A stretch of DNA of 64,000 nt from Puccinia triticina (GCF_026914185.1 NC_070558.1:1860001-1924000); one strand, 5' to 3'. Shown: positions 1 through 12,073, numbered from the stretch's first letter. The notes: generated from the sequence alone by a model not told the origin. Numbers and translations are program-made.

Positions 1-198
1 TACATCCAACAAGAATCGATGATAGATAAAAGAATTACATGGTGAAAAGTCTAAAATGCTAATATTTGTTATAAAAAACGATATCAAATTCGCCGGGAGC
101 TTCGGTAGAGATGCTGTTAGGTCGACCAACAGTAGAATGATTGTGTGCCAGCCCTCATAAACCAAGCCGCGTTTTTCTCGTCTCCATTCCTGTACTGT

Positions 199-1212
199 TT
201 ACAATCTACGTAACGGCTGGGTTGAATGAGATGGCATGGGTTTAGGGATTTTAAATGGTACGGCTTGAAGCCTTCGAGAAGCTTGGTTATAGCTGGACGA
301 GGAAGGGGAGGATTTGACTCTTATATCGTCGCCTTCAGTCGGTGTAGTCGGATATGCATCCTGTACGTTCTGAATCCTGGGGACTTGAGCAGGGGAAGGT
401 CTGAAGACTGGGTACTCAAAATCAACTTCAGCGGCGTAAGTACTCGGATAGCTTGTTTCAGAGCCATATGAATCCAATATGTCGGTGGTCTCATACGTAT
501 AGAAATCACGCGTCTTTCGAGCGTCACCTTTCTGATCCCGAGTTCTCGTGGCTCGATGTCCTTTCTCCTGCAGGGGGGAGAGTGGGGGCGGAGGACCCTT
601 GGACCGATTGCCAAAGCTTTCTCTTGAGCGCCGGAAGCTTGAGTGACTAGTCGGTAGAAGAGGTCTTTCGGGAGTAGCCAAGATGGGTCGAGATATAGAC
701 TGGGCAGTAACCAGCGGACGTAGCTTGACTGACTCGCCCTTTGTCCTTAGCTTTTTTCGCAGGTGAAATCGATAGACTGCGTACCCAATCAGCCCAATGA
801 CGATCGCGACGATTATGGAGACAACGACGGCCACCGTTGTAGTTGAGCTACTGTGAGGCTGGGATGAGTCAGGCGTCTGGGAGGGAGAAGGAGAAGGGAG
901 GGCGCTTCCTGAAGCGGTCGGCTGAGGGATGTGAGCGGTGCCGACGCTAGCGAATGTTGTCGGTACGGCACTTGGGGGAGCAACTTGACTGGGAGGACGT
1001 GGTGAGGGAAGCGGGGTGCCGACGGCCGAAGGCGGAAGTGTAGTAAAGGGAGCACCTTTCAAGTCGGCCGGATTTTCTCCAGGATAAAGCACAAAGGGAG
1101 CTGGGTCGTTGGGAGGTGCCGGTGCAGCAGCGCCAGCTGGACGAGCGGTAACCGGGGTGGGGGAGGCGACGGCCCTTCTTGCCAGGGCACGGGTTGAAGC
1201 GCAATACGGCAT
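199..1212 (-). CDS. Single-pass membrane protein, Ser/Pro-rich, unknown function
   Basis: I do not recognise the family. The 337-residue reading frame has a Pro/Ala/Ser-rich N-terminal half (about residues 20-125), one strong membrane segment near residues 127-148 (core VAVVVSIIVAIVIGLIGYAV) and a basic stop-transfer stretch (RFHLRKK). A cytoplasmic-type tail of about 185 residues follows, with Ser/Pro clusters and several Tyr in an acidic setting (DFYTYETTDILDSYGSETSY). This is the layout of fungal single-pass surface or sensor proteins: an O-glycosylatable ectodomain, one membrane helix and a tail. No signal peptide is visible at the chosen ATG (MPYCASTRAL), so an upstream exon carrying one is possible. 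The pyrimidine-rich stretch just before the ATG could be an acceptor region. Length, clear topology and sustained composition support a real gene; the start is the weak point. Confidence 0.55.
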   Translation of the reverse strand: MPYCASTRALARRAVASPTPVTARPAGAAAPAPPNDPAPFVLYPGENPADLKGAPFTTLPPSAVGTPLPSPRPPSQVAPPSAVPTTFASVGTAHIPQPTASGSALPSPSPSQTPDSSQPHSSSTTTVAVVVSIIVAIVIGLIGYAVYRFHLRKKLRTKGESVKLRPLVTAQSISRPILATPERPLLPTSHSSFRRSRESFGNRSKGPPPPLSPLQEKGHRATRTRDQKGDARKTRDFYTYETTDILDSYGSETSYPSTYAAEVDFEYPVFRPSPAQVPRIQNVQDAYPTTPTEGDDIRVKSSPSSSSYNQASRRLQAVPFKIPKPMPSHSTQPLRRL

Positions 1213-2628
1213 CTCGATTGGTAGACGAACGGCAGGGGGGAGGGTAGTAAGTTGACACGAAGACTGGGTGGATGCAGATTTTATTTTGTTTAGGGGCTAG
1301 TGGGTATAGCTTGACGGAGTCAGCCTGCGATACAGGCGCAAGGCCGGGGAGAAAGGGTGTGAGGGCTTTATAATGTGCAACAAATGAGCGGAAAGCTCAA
1401 TTTCCATAAGCTTAGATCGCGGTGCATACTCAGTAGAAATATGTGCTCGAGTTGGATTCAGATGACAATGGGAGATGTCCAACATGAAAAGTAACCCTAA
1501 GGAAAGTAGCAGAAAAGTAGGGGACATAGATTTCGCGTACTTGGTGGATGGAGAAGCAACAGTGGAAATGGATTGGCAAATGTTTTTTAACAAGCTGCCG
1601 AAGCTATTGAGGCTATGTATCATGTATGCATAAGTACCCGCAGACTTGGACCAAACAAGAAGAAACGCACACACACAAGGACTTTGGGGCAGAGGAGAGG
1701 ACCGCGACTTGAAATGTACGCGACATTACATTGGTGTGTAGGTTTTGACAAAGGAAAAAGAATTTCGATGCATTTCATCGAAAAGCAAAAGCATCTCATC
1801 CTCTATTGGCTGGTAGCATGATCGTGGTCAAGAGCCCGCTGGTGTGTGTCCACTTTTTCATCGTCATTCGGTAGTCGCAGTGAAGGTCGAAGAGTGGTGT
1901 TCCACTGAGGTGCTACAACCTCTCTCAACTTACTGCCGACCAACAAAGTAGTGTGCCTGAACAAGAAGGGGTTGGGCGACAGGTTAGCCTTCTCTTTGTT
2001 TGTGACTCGGAGCGCACCCCGGATTGGGGGATTTTTTTTCTCCCGAGCCACTCGGGAACAAGAGAGAAATACTGACCTGAGGACTCGCGGATCAACTCTC
2101 AACCGGTTTGTTAGTTCTCTGACGGTGGGTGGGTTGGCATCAAATTGCATCGTCCAGTAACTGTTTGAGGGTAGAGAGGGAGCAATGGGATTTAGGAAAC
2201 CACCATGATCCATGAACGATGAATCGTTAATTCTCAAATCTTCAAACTCGCTGACAAGCAAGTAACATTGATCGAGGCCGAATTCAAGAAAGACAGTTCC
2301 AAGAGTTCCGAGAAATGCTCACTCGGCTTCTCCAACACCTCCTGGTACGAGACCGGGTGCTCGGATACGTTGAGGGGTGTTTCTTCGACCCAAGTAATCA
2401 ATCTGGCGAACGAGGCCGCCATTTGATTCAACCAAGGTAACTGCAGTGTGAACCAGAGACCTGAGGGGAGTGTACGTAGAATAATGAAGGGCAAGACAAC
2501 TGAGCGAATAGAGTGGCATCGTGGACACAGGTGGGCGGCTGAACGATGCCTGGGCTCCCTGTCTCGATGGCTGGAGGCCGCTGAGTCCAAGGGTGTTCCC
2601 CGGGGTACGGAACGGGGCAGGAGAGGTA
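1213..2628. other. Unassigned interval
   Basis: About 1.4 kb with no convincing coding region on either strand. The reading frames are short and carry no recognisable domain. It probably contains the upstream region of the minus-strand membrane protein gene. Confidence 0.4.
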
Positions 2629-2979
2629 AGGCTGGCACCCGGGTGTTCGGGGGGGGGGGGTCAGCCTTGTCCCAAACCACCCAGGTGGTCACAATTATTG
2701 AAATCTTCAATTTATTGGTCCTTGACACCATCCAAATGACCCATAGTGGGGATGTGCTTGTCCCATCAGAGAAATGGGGTCAAAAAAACCCTAATTAACC
2801 TCCCAAGCCCATCAAGCAGCCTCCCAAGCCCGTCCAATTGGCCTCCCGGGCCCAATCATTGGACCTTCCCAAGTGAAAGCCCGCCCATCATGTACTGCCA
2901 AACCACCCCGGTGTTTGGGCAGGGTGTTGGCCTCATTGCGACCACCTGCACCCAGGTGGTACTTTTTGGGTGCCAGCCT
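2629..2979. mobile_element. Short TIR element (MITE-like), TA target duplication
   Basis: A 12-bp perfect terminal inverted repeat, AGGCTGGCACCC (2629-2640) and its complement (2968-2979), is flanked on each side by TA. The 351-bp length, lack of coding capacity and TA duplication fit a Tc1/mariner-type MITE. A 12-G run lies at 2649-2660. Confidence 0.5.
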
Positions 2980-3250
2980 TACATGAGGGTCTTCCCAAAC
3001 CCCAGACCACAACTGTACCTGGGGGCACCCTGAAGCCCTGGGTCATGGCCATTTTTTCTTGCCTCTGAAATATACATTGTATTGGGCTGTGTTGGAATGA
3101 ATGGCAAAAAACTCTACTATGTATTCTATTTGCAAGAAAGCTTGGACTGGCTCCTTGTTGAAAAACCAGCATCCCATAAGCTTTCCAAGCTGGGTTTGTG
3201 TTATGAGCCGTAGCGCGGGCTCCACAGTGCAGACTCACATGTACATAGAC

Positions 3251-3742
3251 TACACCACGGCTGCAACCAAACGTTTCAAAGCGGTTGCGAAGTGGTATTT
3301 GAAACGTTCACAATACAATTGGAAGGATACGTTGGGGCGAAGCCCCCACGGAAACCAGTTTGAGAAGTTCAGCCGAACGTTCAAAATAATGTTGGCATTC
3401 CCCTGTGGGAACGGAATGAAAACTAAATAGGTTGTGAGGTGGTTCTAAAAACTTATTCCGTTAACAGAAATGTTTTTGAGAACCACCAAAACGTTTGCAA
3501 AAACCGCCATACGTTATGGAAAACGTTTGCAAATACCACTGAGGAGCAGTGCCAACCGACTCTCCAGTGGCTGTCGGAGCAGCAAAAGATGTACTCAGGC
3601 ACGGATCAAACTGACGATCAACTCAATCCCACTGCCCTCCGGTGGCTGCTTACAGCACAAGCCACCAGCCAATATCTGAGGAGAGCTGTTAATGCTATAT
3701 ATGCTCTGTACCATTGGATTTTGGAGCTTTTTTTTCCCAAAG

Positions 3743-3774
<32 letters not shown>

Positions 3775-4371
3775 GGAGGATTGGGTTTTCTCAACCTTTC
3801 AGGTGGAAAAACAACCCTCCAGATTGGTTTTGCAAACTGACTCTGGCTTGCAAAAAGTTATGATAAACGTTTTGAAAAACGTTATCAGGATGTGAAAACG
3901 TTCACGGTTGTTGATTTCTTCCTTGAAACCTTCTTGGTTGTTGATTTCTTCCTTGAAACCTTCTTGGTTGTCATTTTTGTTTTTCAAACTGCTTGAAGTG
4001 GTAATTCAAACTATCTTGGTTGCACATAACGTTTGCCTGAACTAATTTGATTAAAAAAACCACATCTTAACTTTCACCCCAAGATAACGTTGGAAAAAAC
4101 AAAAAGTAACTCATAACGTTTGCAAAAACCATCCTCAAACCTTGAATGTTTGCGCGAACCAATTCAAAACCACAAACGTTATTGGGAACTGAATCTAAAC
4201 CTGAAACGTTTCTGGGAACCAGTTGCCAACCGGAAACGTTTCACAAGACCGTACTCTAACCTGAAACGTTTATGGAAGCCATATCTTAACCGGAAACGTT
4301 CCCAGGAACCGTTTTCAAACCTGAAACGTTTGGGAACGGTAGCAAGAAACTTTTCTTGCAGCCGTGGTGTA
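3251..4371. mobile_element. Foldback-like TIR element packed with AAACGTTT palindromes
   Basis: The 16-bp inverted repeat TACACCACGGCTGCAA at 3251-3266 is matched by its complement at 4356-4371. ACATGTACAT lies just outside both ends, so the true TIR may be longer (about 3237-4384). The interior has no gene. It carries many copies of the palindrome AAACGTTT, most regular at about 4085-4340, where a unit of about 30 bp (AACCTGAAACGTTT plus TGGGAACC) repeats. I found no clear target-site duplication. The superfamily is not assigned; a Mutator-like foldback element is one possibility. Confidence 0.55.
4085..4345. repeat. Tandem array of about 30-bp units centred on AAACGTTT
   Basis: At least eight degenerate units follow one another. 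Each has the palindrome AAACGTTT preceded by AACCTG or AACCGG and followed by a GGGAACC-like tract. It lies at the right end of the TIR element; a looser version lies at its left end (3265-3550). Confidence 0.65.
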
Positions 4372-5699
4372 CATGTACATGTCACAGACCATACTCAAAG
4401 TTCAAGATGCTGGAGATCCAAGCCTCTTCCTCATCCTGCAATCTACCATCTTGGATCCAGAACCTAGACTCCATCTTCCTCTCCCCAGAACAGACCATAA
4501 CATATTGCAGGATCTACTTCACAGAGACAAAGATTAAGAACCCAACAGACCAACAGAAACCAGATTGCTCTGCCTCTGACACCTTGAAAACCCCGATTCC
4601 AAAACCTTGAATATCCTGACTCCGCTCTTACAGAAACCAGATCGCTCCACCTCCAAAACCTTGAATATCCCGCTCTGACATCACACCCAACTGTGGTCCC
4701 ATACAATGGATGCCTCCAAAGCCACCAAACTCCAACAACAACTGCCAAAATTACTAAGAAGGCCAAAAAAGAGGAGAAAAAACGCTGCCAGGCCAAGGCC
4801 GACTTAGCAGACACACTCCAAACTCAGAACCCACCCCCCAAACGCAAGTACCAACCGCCGGAGCAGGGGTAACCACGACCAAGGCCCCCAAAGTCGCCCA
4901 GCCGGACAAGTATAATGGTGAACGTGGAGCGGTGGTGGAGATGTTTGCCCGCCAGGTTGGTATCACACCCACTCCTTTGTCCAGCACGCTTCCCCAGCGG
5001 GATGGGAAATCCCCACCCTGATCAGCCAGTACCGCCAGGGTAGAGATGGCGTTTGGGGACCCGGTACGGCCTGGTGGGTGCCTGTGGGGTACCTGCCAAG
5101 CGGTGCCGGGTGTGGTACCAGGTATGTGGTTCTGGCTGGAGAAGCGGTGCGGTACCCGGGTACTGCCTGCCCGCACCCGCCCTAAGCCACCTATTACCAG
5201 ATTGCCACACTGCATCAACTATCCGCGCGGACAAAGTTGTCTGACAAGTAGTTGGACAAACTTTGTCCAACAAGCCCGGCGGCCCAGGCTCAAACATTGT
5301 GCAACTCATCGGACAAAGTCTGTCCAAAAACTGCTTGGACATTCTCGTCCAAGCGGTCAATTGCTGCAGTGCCGAGACGCGCTGGGCTTGTACCAGCTCT
5401 CCAAGAGGAATACATCCCTTGGTGAGCTGGGCCATGACCAGCTCCCTGGGAAGCTTACCCTTGGCGAGCTGGTGTAAAAATTCAGCTCACCAAGAGGCAA
5501 GTATTCCTTTTGGTGAACTGGTCAAAATTCAGCTTGCCGCAAGGAATACTTACCTCTTTATTGAGGCTCAGGTCAGCAGGACATCCTCTCATTGCACGCG
5601 CTGCGGACGCGGGATGATCTAGGTTTGAATAACAAGGACAAGACTCACCAAACATAACATAGATATTATATTCCAACTTTCATTCACTCAGTTGTCTTC

Positions 5700-6160
5700 A
5701 TTCATCTTTGTTATCATTTCCATCTCATCATTTGTTCAATTCAAACTCATCCATACCCTCGATCCGCTTGACCTCAGGTATGCCGTATATTCCCCATTCC
5801 CTTTGATCACTCATCACTCACCAGTTGTTCTCTCAATCTCCTTTACATTCGTTCTTGTCCGAGGTGTGCTTCATCTCTCTCAAAGTCTCGTAGACTGCTC
5901 GTGTCACTCACAGCTCCGCGCTGCTCCAAGGTTTGTTCATGTTTTCATTCATCTTTGTCATCATTTTCCATCTCATCATTTGTTCAATTCAAACTCATCC
6001 ACACCCTCGATCCGCTTGACCTCAGGTGTGCTTCATCTCTCTCACAGTCTCGTAGACTGCTCGTGTCACTCACAGCTCCGCGCTGCTCCAAGGTGTGCTT
6101 CATCTCTCTCACAGTCTCGTAGACTGCTCGTGTCACTCACAGCTCCGCGCTGCTCCAAGT
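5700..6160. repeat. Minisatellite inside the hAT element
   Basis: Two direct-repeat units alternate. A unit of about 76 bp, containing TTGTTCAATTCAAACTCATC, occurs twice (about 5702-5777 and 5950-6026). A unit of about 66 bp, containing CGTAGACTGCTCGTGTCACT, occurs three times (about 5863-5930, 6025-6092 and 6092-6158). Confidence 0.8.
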
Positions 6161-6180
6161 TGCACTCCCCTTTGTCGCGC

Positions 6181-6395
6181 ATTACTCTTGGCGAGCTGGT
6201 CAAAGTCCAGCTTGCCGAGAGGTATGTATTCCTCTTGGCGAGCTTTTCAAAGTCCAGCTTGCCAAAAGGAATACTTACCTCTCGGCGAGCTGGTCAAAGT
6301 CCAGCTTGCCAAAAGGAATACTTACCTCTCGGCGAGCTGGTCAAAGTCCAGCTTGCCAAGAGGTATGTATTCCTCTCGGCACACTGGGCTTGAGG
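6181..6395. repeat. Palindromic array: CCAGCTTGCCAAGAGG / CCTCTTGGCGAGCTGG type
   Basis: Successive inverted motifs alternate: an AGCTGG-TCAAAG-TCCAGCT palindrome, then a TTGCCAAGAGG-TATGT-ATTCCTCTTGGCGA palindrome. A related, more degenerate block lies near the other end of the same element (5388-5560). The same family fills the array at 28005-28455. Confidence 0.75.
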
Positions 6396-7366
6396 ATGTT
6401 TTGGAGAGCAAGTATCACGGGTATACCGCCTCTGGTACCGCGGGTACCCGCCCAGGCGGTGCCAGGTGCCATCTTTTGGTCAAAAATTCACCCGGTACCC
6501 GGACCCGCAACGGGTACCTGGGTCCCAAACGCCATCCTTACGCCAGGGCCTGAAGCAGGACATCCAGATGAGGCTCATTGTTTCCTGCACCGCATTTGCA
6601 ACTATTAACAAGGTTGCTAGCTTAGCACTAGAGCTTGACACGGCAATGAGCGAAGCGGAAACCGGAAAAGCACCAACCAAACAGAAGATCAACCCCAACA
6701 CCATGGACCTATTGGTGTTAAACGGACGACTCTCCGACTCCGAGAAGGCCTATTTTTCCAATGCGGAGTACAGGGCCACATATCCTGCGACTGTCCGACC
6801 AAGAAGGGAAAAGGCTGCGGGAATGCCAGGATTGCGGCAATGGAGGATCAGATCTGCCAACTAGTGGAAGGGATGGCGGTGATGGGCGGAGGCGGACCAG
6901 CGGATAAAGGCGGAAAAGTCCGGGCCAAATCGTCAAAAATGAATCCTACGCCGCCACGGCGGGATTACTCCACAACACCACCACCTCAAAGCGGACCGTC
7001 TTGGGCTTTGATGGATCCACATCCCAAGCGGCGTATGAGATTGACCTGACCCTGAATGAAGAACCCCGCCCATCAAAATTCATCATCACCCAACTGAAAG
7101 ACACATACAAAGGCATCCTTGGGATGCCATGGATCCACAAAAACGGACACTGAATTGACTGGACCACCCGCACCTTCCACTCCAACCACTCCAACATTGA
7201 ATATGTTGTTTGGTTGTGTGGGCAGCTTGGTTGGGATGCCAGTAGCATGGATTGGGTGGTTGCGTTGGGTCGGCGAACCCTTGTAGAATAGCTTACAGGC
7301 AGCCGCCTGTGAGTCCGCTGGCTGGGAGGGCCCAAGGTAGGACTCCTGTGTCTCACCTGGGATGTT

Positions 7367-8110
7367 GTGGTGATTTATATAGGCATGCGTGGTAGAATGT
7401 CCACTCGGGGATAGCGCGGGAGGCGCAGGCAGAGTGCATTCTGGTGACATAAGCACTGAGGATGATGTCAGAAAAGCACGGTAAGAAAGCTTGCGGAAAG
7501 TTGCGTGCGGATGGAATGCACAGATTGCGGATTGGGAATTCAGACCGGAGCAGAAAGACAGGGATGGACTGCAGTGGACTACACATGTGGACTGGTAGCA
7601 GTGGCGCGTCAGCTGAAGCGGGTTCCACCAGCGGGTGGAACCGGGGCAGAGGCGGAGGCGGTGGTGAGAGACTGACTGGCGGGGGCTAGACAGAGGAGGG
7701 TGGGAGGGCAAGCGTTGGAGAGGAGCGGAGTCTGGGACAACAACGTGCGGTGTGGTGATTTATATAGGTGAGCATGGTAGAATGTCCACTTGGGGATAGC
7801 GCGGGCGGGAATGCACAGAGCGGCGCAGGCAGAGTGCTTTCCGGTGACATAGGCACTGAGGCTGATATCAGAAAAGCACGCTAGAAAAGCTTATAGAAAG
7901 TCACGTGCAGACCAGAATGCACGGATTGTGGATTGGAGCAGAAAAGACAGGGCTGGACTGCGGCGGACTACACACGTGGACTGGTAGCAGCGGCGCGTCA
8001 GCGGGTGAGCCATGACAGCCAAGGTGGAGGCGGTGGCAAGAGACCGACTGGCGGGGGCTAGACAGAGGACGGTGGGAGGTCAAGCGTTGGAGATGAGCGG
8101 AGTCTGGGAG
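7367..8110. repeat. Tandem duplication, period 385 bp, with a TATA box on the minus strand
   Basis: Two similar copies start at 7367 and 7752, each with GTGGTGATTTATATAGG, and run to about 7735 and 8110. Read on the minus strand each has CTATATAAATCACCAC, a plausible TATA-type core promoter. They look like LTR-derived sequence next to the Gypsy remnant. Confidence 0.6.
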
Positions 8111-8765
8111 AGTGACGTGCGGAAGAGCAGGTGGAGCTGGAGGACTAGTGCAGGAAAGTGTCAGATGTGCAGGATCGGGTGGGAACGGAGATGTGCGTGG
8201 AGGGAAGGACGGGAAAAGGGCTCATGGATCTCTCTTCTCTTTTCTTTATCCTATTATCCTATCATCTTACGGACTACACATTATTTTACTTACAACTTAC
8301 GGATGTACCAGAGTATTAGGAGATATATTCATGAACTTATCTTTACTTTCAGAAGTTACTTGCAGATTCTGTGCTTACAGAGTGCGGAGCTTTATTCACT
8401 TGCGGATTATTACACTATAGATCAGGCTCAGAGAGGAGCGCTGAAGGCTAGCGGATAGTAGCAGTGCGGAGCCAAGTCACCAACAATCACACAGCCTGGA
8501 CACTAATATTCTTGAAGAAGGCGGTTAGCGGACATTTCCACCAACTTACCAGCTCTGATTCTCACAACGGAAAGTGGGCGGAGCTGAAGGACTAGTGCGG
8601 GAAAGTGTCTGATCTGCGGGATCAGGTGGGAACGGTGACGTGCGTGGAGGGAAGGAAGGGGGAAGGCTCACGGTTTCTCTTTTTTTTCCCTTATCCTATT
8701 ATCCTATCATCTTACGGATTACTCATTATTGTACTTACACTTACGGTGTAAGGCTCAGAAGTGGT

Positions 8766-9719
8766 TGTAAAACCCTTTTGCTGAATGGAGAAGGGGATGA
8801 TGGAGGTGCAAACTCTGCCCTTCTATACTTTCAGATAACAAGACCCACCAAGCTAAGCTTGGCAAGTTTTAATCAAGTGATAGGTCTGGTCTAGTTCCAG
8901 ATGAAGTTGTTCAATGACAGGTATGTGAGAGTTGAGAGAGTTCATGATGATGAAAAGGGTGAAAGTTGACTTGATGTTTCCGGTGGGGGTTGAACGCAGG
9001 TCCTTGAGAGGGTGATATAAGAAGCTGAGAAGAGTGTCTGGACCAAGAAGGGTATATGTCTCAGTCGGGAGTTGAACCAGGAACCGGGTAACTCGTGACA
9101 GGTGCGTGATATGCAACCAGGAGATATGAGAGTATGAGAATATGAGAGTGAGCTCAGTGGTTATTGCAGATAAGAGGGATGATATGGTATGTTATAAAAG
9201 TGTAAGGGTGATGATAAAGGCTGATGGGTGATATCTGTATAACTGGTGGGTACTGAACTGAGGGAAAAACAACTGGGGGGAGAGAGCTCCTTATATAGAC
9301 AAATGTGAGGTATTTTAGCTACAAGGGGGACCCTGGATGAGGGATTTTAGCTGGTGGGCTGGGTACAAGTGGTGTCAGAAGATACTAAATACAGGCAAAC
9401 AGTGGGGTGAAAAATGAAAGATGATGTCATACTAATGCAAGGAGTGCATAAACAAAGCGGGGAAATGTCAAATACAGGGGTACTTCATGCAAGGGGTGCA
9501 TGAGTGGTGTCAGACTAATGCAAGGAGTGCAGAAATGGGGTCAGAAGACTGCATGCAGCTGCAAGGGGTGCATAAATGAGGCGGGGACATGTCAAATACA
9601 GAGGAAATGGGGTTGGTCCCCTGCATATGCAGTGGATTTAAGAGGGATAGAAAAGAGTATGCTTTGGGCTGTTGCTGAGTATGTGTATACCTGGGAAAGG
9701 TGACTTGAGGGGTGTGACA
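8766..9719 (-). mobile_element. LTR-like sequence, minus orientation
   Basis: On the minus strand it starts TGTCACACCCC and ends CAGCAAAAGGGTTTTACA. It contains AGCTAAAATCCCTC, a TATATAAGGAG core-promoter-like block and a C-rich stretch. These match in order the motifs of the LTRs at 11439-12760 and 41667-42966, so it is a diverged relative. The ends are approximate and no convincing target duplication was found. Confidence 0.5.
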
Positions 9720-10745
9720 GGTTGATGACTGGGGCTGGCCGTGTCTGTCAGCCACTGAGACAATTGTCCATGTGCCTACAATGATAATTAAATCACATGT
9801 AACCCAATGGCTAAAGGCTACCTTAAGGTTGATCTTGATCTTGTGTAAGATCCTGTGTTCAACCCCTCCTGTTGTCTTATAATATTACTTTTGTTGCAAT
9901 CATCACTTTATATGTACTAAACTGTATGATTTCACACTTATTATGTATTTACCTTGATTGAGAATAATAATGTACTAATGGAGTATATCTCTCTATGGAT
10001 TTACCATACATAGAGATATTACATAATTATTCATGTAATTCCTCCTCTGAATTCCGTGGACCTCTTCCCCCTCCTTGGAGTTAAGGATCCCTCTGGGGCC
10101 TTGACTCGAAGGAGGATCAGGTCCCTGTAATATAAAAGGGGGGGATCTTTCCTCTGGAGAGACCTTTCCCCCCAGATTATTACCATACAAACCCGTGCAC
10201 CTTACTAGAATTATAGTGAGTGGGGTTTTCCAATAGTCTACTAACCTTTTCCTTTACAGCTTCAATCTCTCTTTGTGTATCTCCTCCTAGGTACAGGTGT
10301 TTGTTATCACACCTGTAACCTAGAAGATAAGTGGTTTATCCCTTATAAGCAACGGCGCTTGGCTGAGTTTTTGCCGCGTCCCCTTACTCACGTAAGGGTG
10401 CTAGTCCCTCTGCCTTCCGGCGTTGAGTTGGACTTTTTTCCACTGGCCATCAGGCTATAGTGTGACCCTTAAGACCTCTGGCCGCTATTTAGCCGCTACA
10501 GATAGTCGAAAACCCTATCAGCCCCGTGTCACACAAGAGACCGGCGCTGACAGTGTCCATGAGGGTCCAAGAGGGTGTAACTTCCAATCCAGCGGGGTTC
10601 CAGTGACGCTTCCAGTGGTGACTAGGGGTAAATTTGGCCGTAGAATCCATTTCTGAAGTCCATTTGGTGGTATCTTGAGGCCTAGGGTGAGTAAATATAT
10701 GTATGAGAAAAAACTTTTGATTTTTCACTTTTCCGTCTACCACAA
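9720..10745. other. Remainder of the inserted segment, unassigned
   Basis: Non-coding. AATATAAAAGGGGGGG near 10130 is a possible TATA-type promoter block, which hints at another LTR fragment. No domain was recognised. Confidence 0.35.
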
Positions 10746-12073
10746 GGACGTACTAGAGTATCAGGAGAGATATACGTGACCTTATCTTTACTTACGGATT
10801 CTGTGCTTGCGGAGCGTGGAGCTTTAGTCACTTGCAGATTATTACACTATAGATCAGGCTCAGAGAGGAGCGCTGAAGACTAGCGGATAGTAGTACTGCG
10901 GAGCCAAGTCACCAATAATCACACAGCCCAGACATATATATTCTTGACAAGGGCGGTTAGCGGAAATTTTGACCAACATACCAGCCTTTATTCTCACAAC
11001 GTTTGTGAACGGCAGCGGCTCCAAGGTGCCGCGGGTGAGCGTAAAACGGGTGGTTGCAAGAGTTTTGTTCTGCATGGTCTGATTTCATGTGAGAATGGTC
11101 AGCCAGAATCGGAACCATGCGGGGCGCAGTAGGGGAAACAACACACCAGATTCTCAAATGACGGGTGTACAAGGGCCAATATTTTGGTGGTGGAGTTGAG
11201 GGGCTTGTGCTGGTCTGGGACATGGGCCGGGAAAAGTACGGAGTGGGTAGGGTGGTCAGCTGAGGAAATGAGGGGGGGGGGCAGGGGAAGGAACTGCCTG
11301 CTTGCTGGCAGAAATGGCGCTCGGCGGGATAGTCTTGTGACGGTCTGGATGACAGGAGGTCAGTTGTGTGCTCCTGACCAAAAAACCGGATGGATTGGAG
11401 CTGCTCACCAATTGTGAAAAAAAAAATGTGTTTGGCGGTGTGGTATGCTTTATGGTATCCCATATACCAAAATCAAAATTTTCTGCTTTTCTTTCTTATT
11501 TCTATTAGTTTTACTCTTAATCTGCCTTTTCCTCTTATCAATCACTTAATACTCCACAAGATTCAGTTTCTAGGGACAAATTCACCCCTAGTCTTGCCTT
11601 ACAGAACACTCATAAGGGCACTCACCCAGAAGTTACATACTCTTACACACTCACAATACCCCTTACAACCTCAAACAGTTACACAATCCACATTGACAAC
11701 ACTTATTTACACAAACAGTTACATAAATAGCTACATACATATTTACACATAGCTGCATCATCACCTATATACATACAGTGTACACATGCATGCACACATG
11801 CAGGTGCTAGCTGCATGCACTAGCTGCATGCACTAGTGGATTTTTGTTGCATAAAGACAGCAGGTGACCTGGTTACAGAATGACTACACTAACATCCTGT
11901 CCTGACCAATCACACCTCCTGATTCAGCCTGCATGTGATAACCCATAATCACCTGTACAGTCCTGACCAATCACATTCACCCATTCAACATATGTACTAG
12001 CCAAAAACCCTCATGTACCTAGCTAAAATCTCTCATGTGGAGCTCCTCTGGAGCTAAAATCCCTCACTGTTGT

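Larger units (their letters stand above)
5041..6540. mobile_element. Non-autonomous hAT element, 1500 bp, 8-bp TSD
   Basis: The ends are TAGAGATGGCGTTTGGG (5041) and, inverted, TAAGGATGGCGTTTGGG (ending 6540). The flanks are a perfect 8-bp duplication, CGCCAGGG (5033-5040 and 6541-6548), the duplication size typical of hAT. There is no transposase. The interior holds palindromic arrays near both ends (5388-5560 and 6181-6395) and a minisatellite in the middle (5700-6160). It is inserted in the Gypsy gag remnant. The same TIR type (TAGAGATGGC) recurs at 27884 and 30141. Confidence 0.85.
4700..7185 (+). pseudogene. Decayed Ty3/Gypsy gag-protease, interrupted by a hAT element
   Basis: Before the insertion, a plus-strand frame reads a gag-like segment (YNGERGAVVEMFARQVGI near 4911). 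After it the frame continues with gag (GLKQDIQMRLIVSC from 6547, then ALELDTAMSEAE) and, after frame changes, a retroviral-type protease region (VLGFDGSTSQAAYEIDLTL, then ILGMPWIHKNGH) up to about 7150. The CGCCAGGG duplicated by the insertion encodes part of a continuous gag segment (LISQYRQG joined to LKQDIQ), so the insertion broke an existing gag frame. Several frame changes and the absence of reverse transcriptase show a dead, truncated copy. The family call rests on remembered rust Gypsy gag and protease motifs. Confidence 0.7.
8131..11001. repeat. Second tandem repeat, one unit split by an insertion
   Basis: Unit one is part a (8131-8302) plus part b (8301-8579). Unit two starts again with part a (8578-8747), but its part b appears only at 10746-11001. 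The roughly 2-kb segment 8748-10745 is therefore an insertion into the second unit. Part b in both places contains ATTACACTATAGATCAGGCT and AGAGAGGAGCGCTGAAG. Confidence 0.7.
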
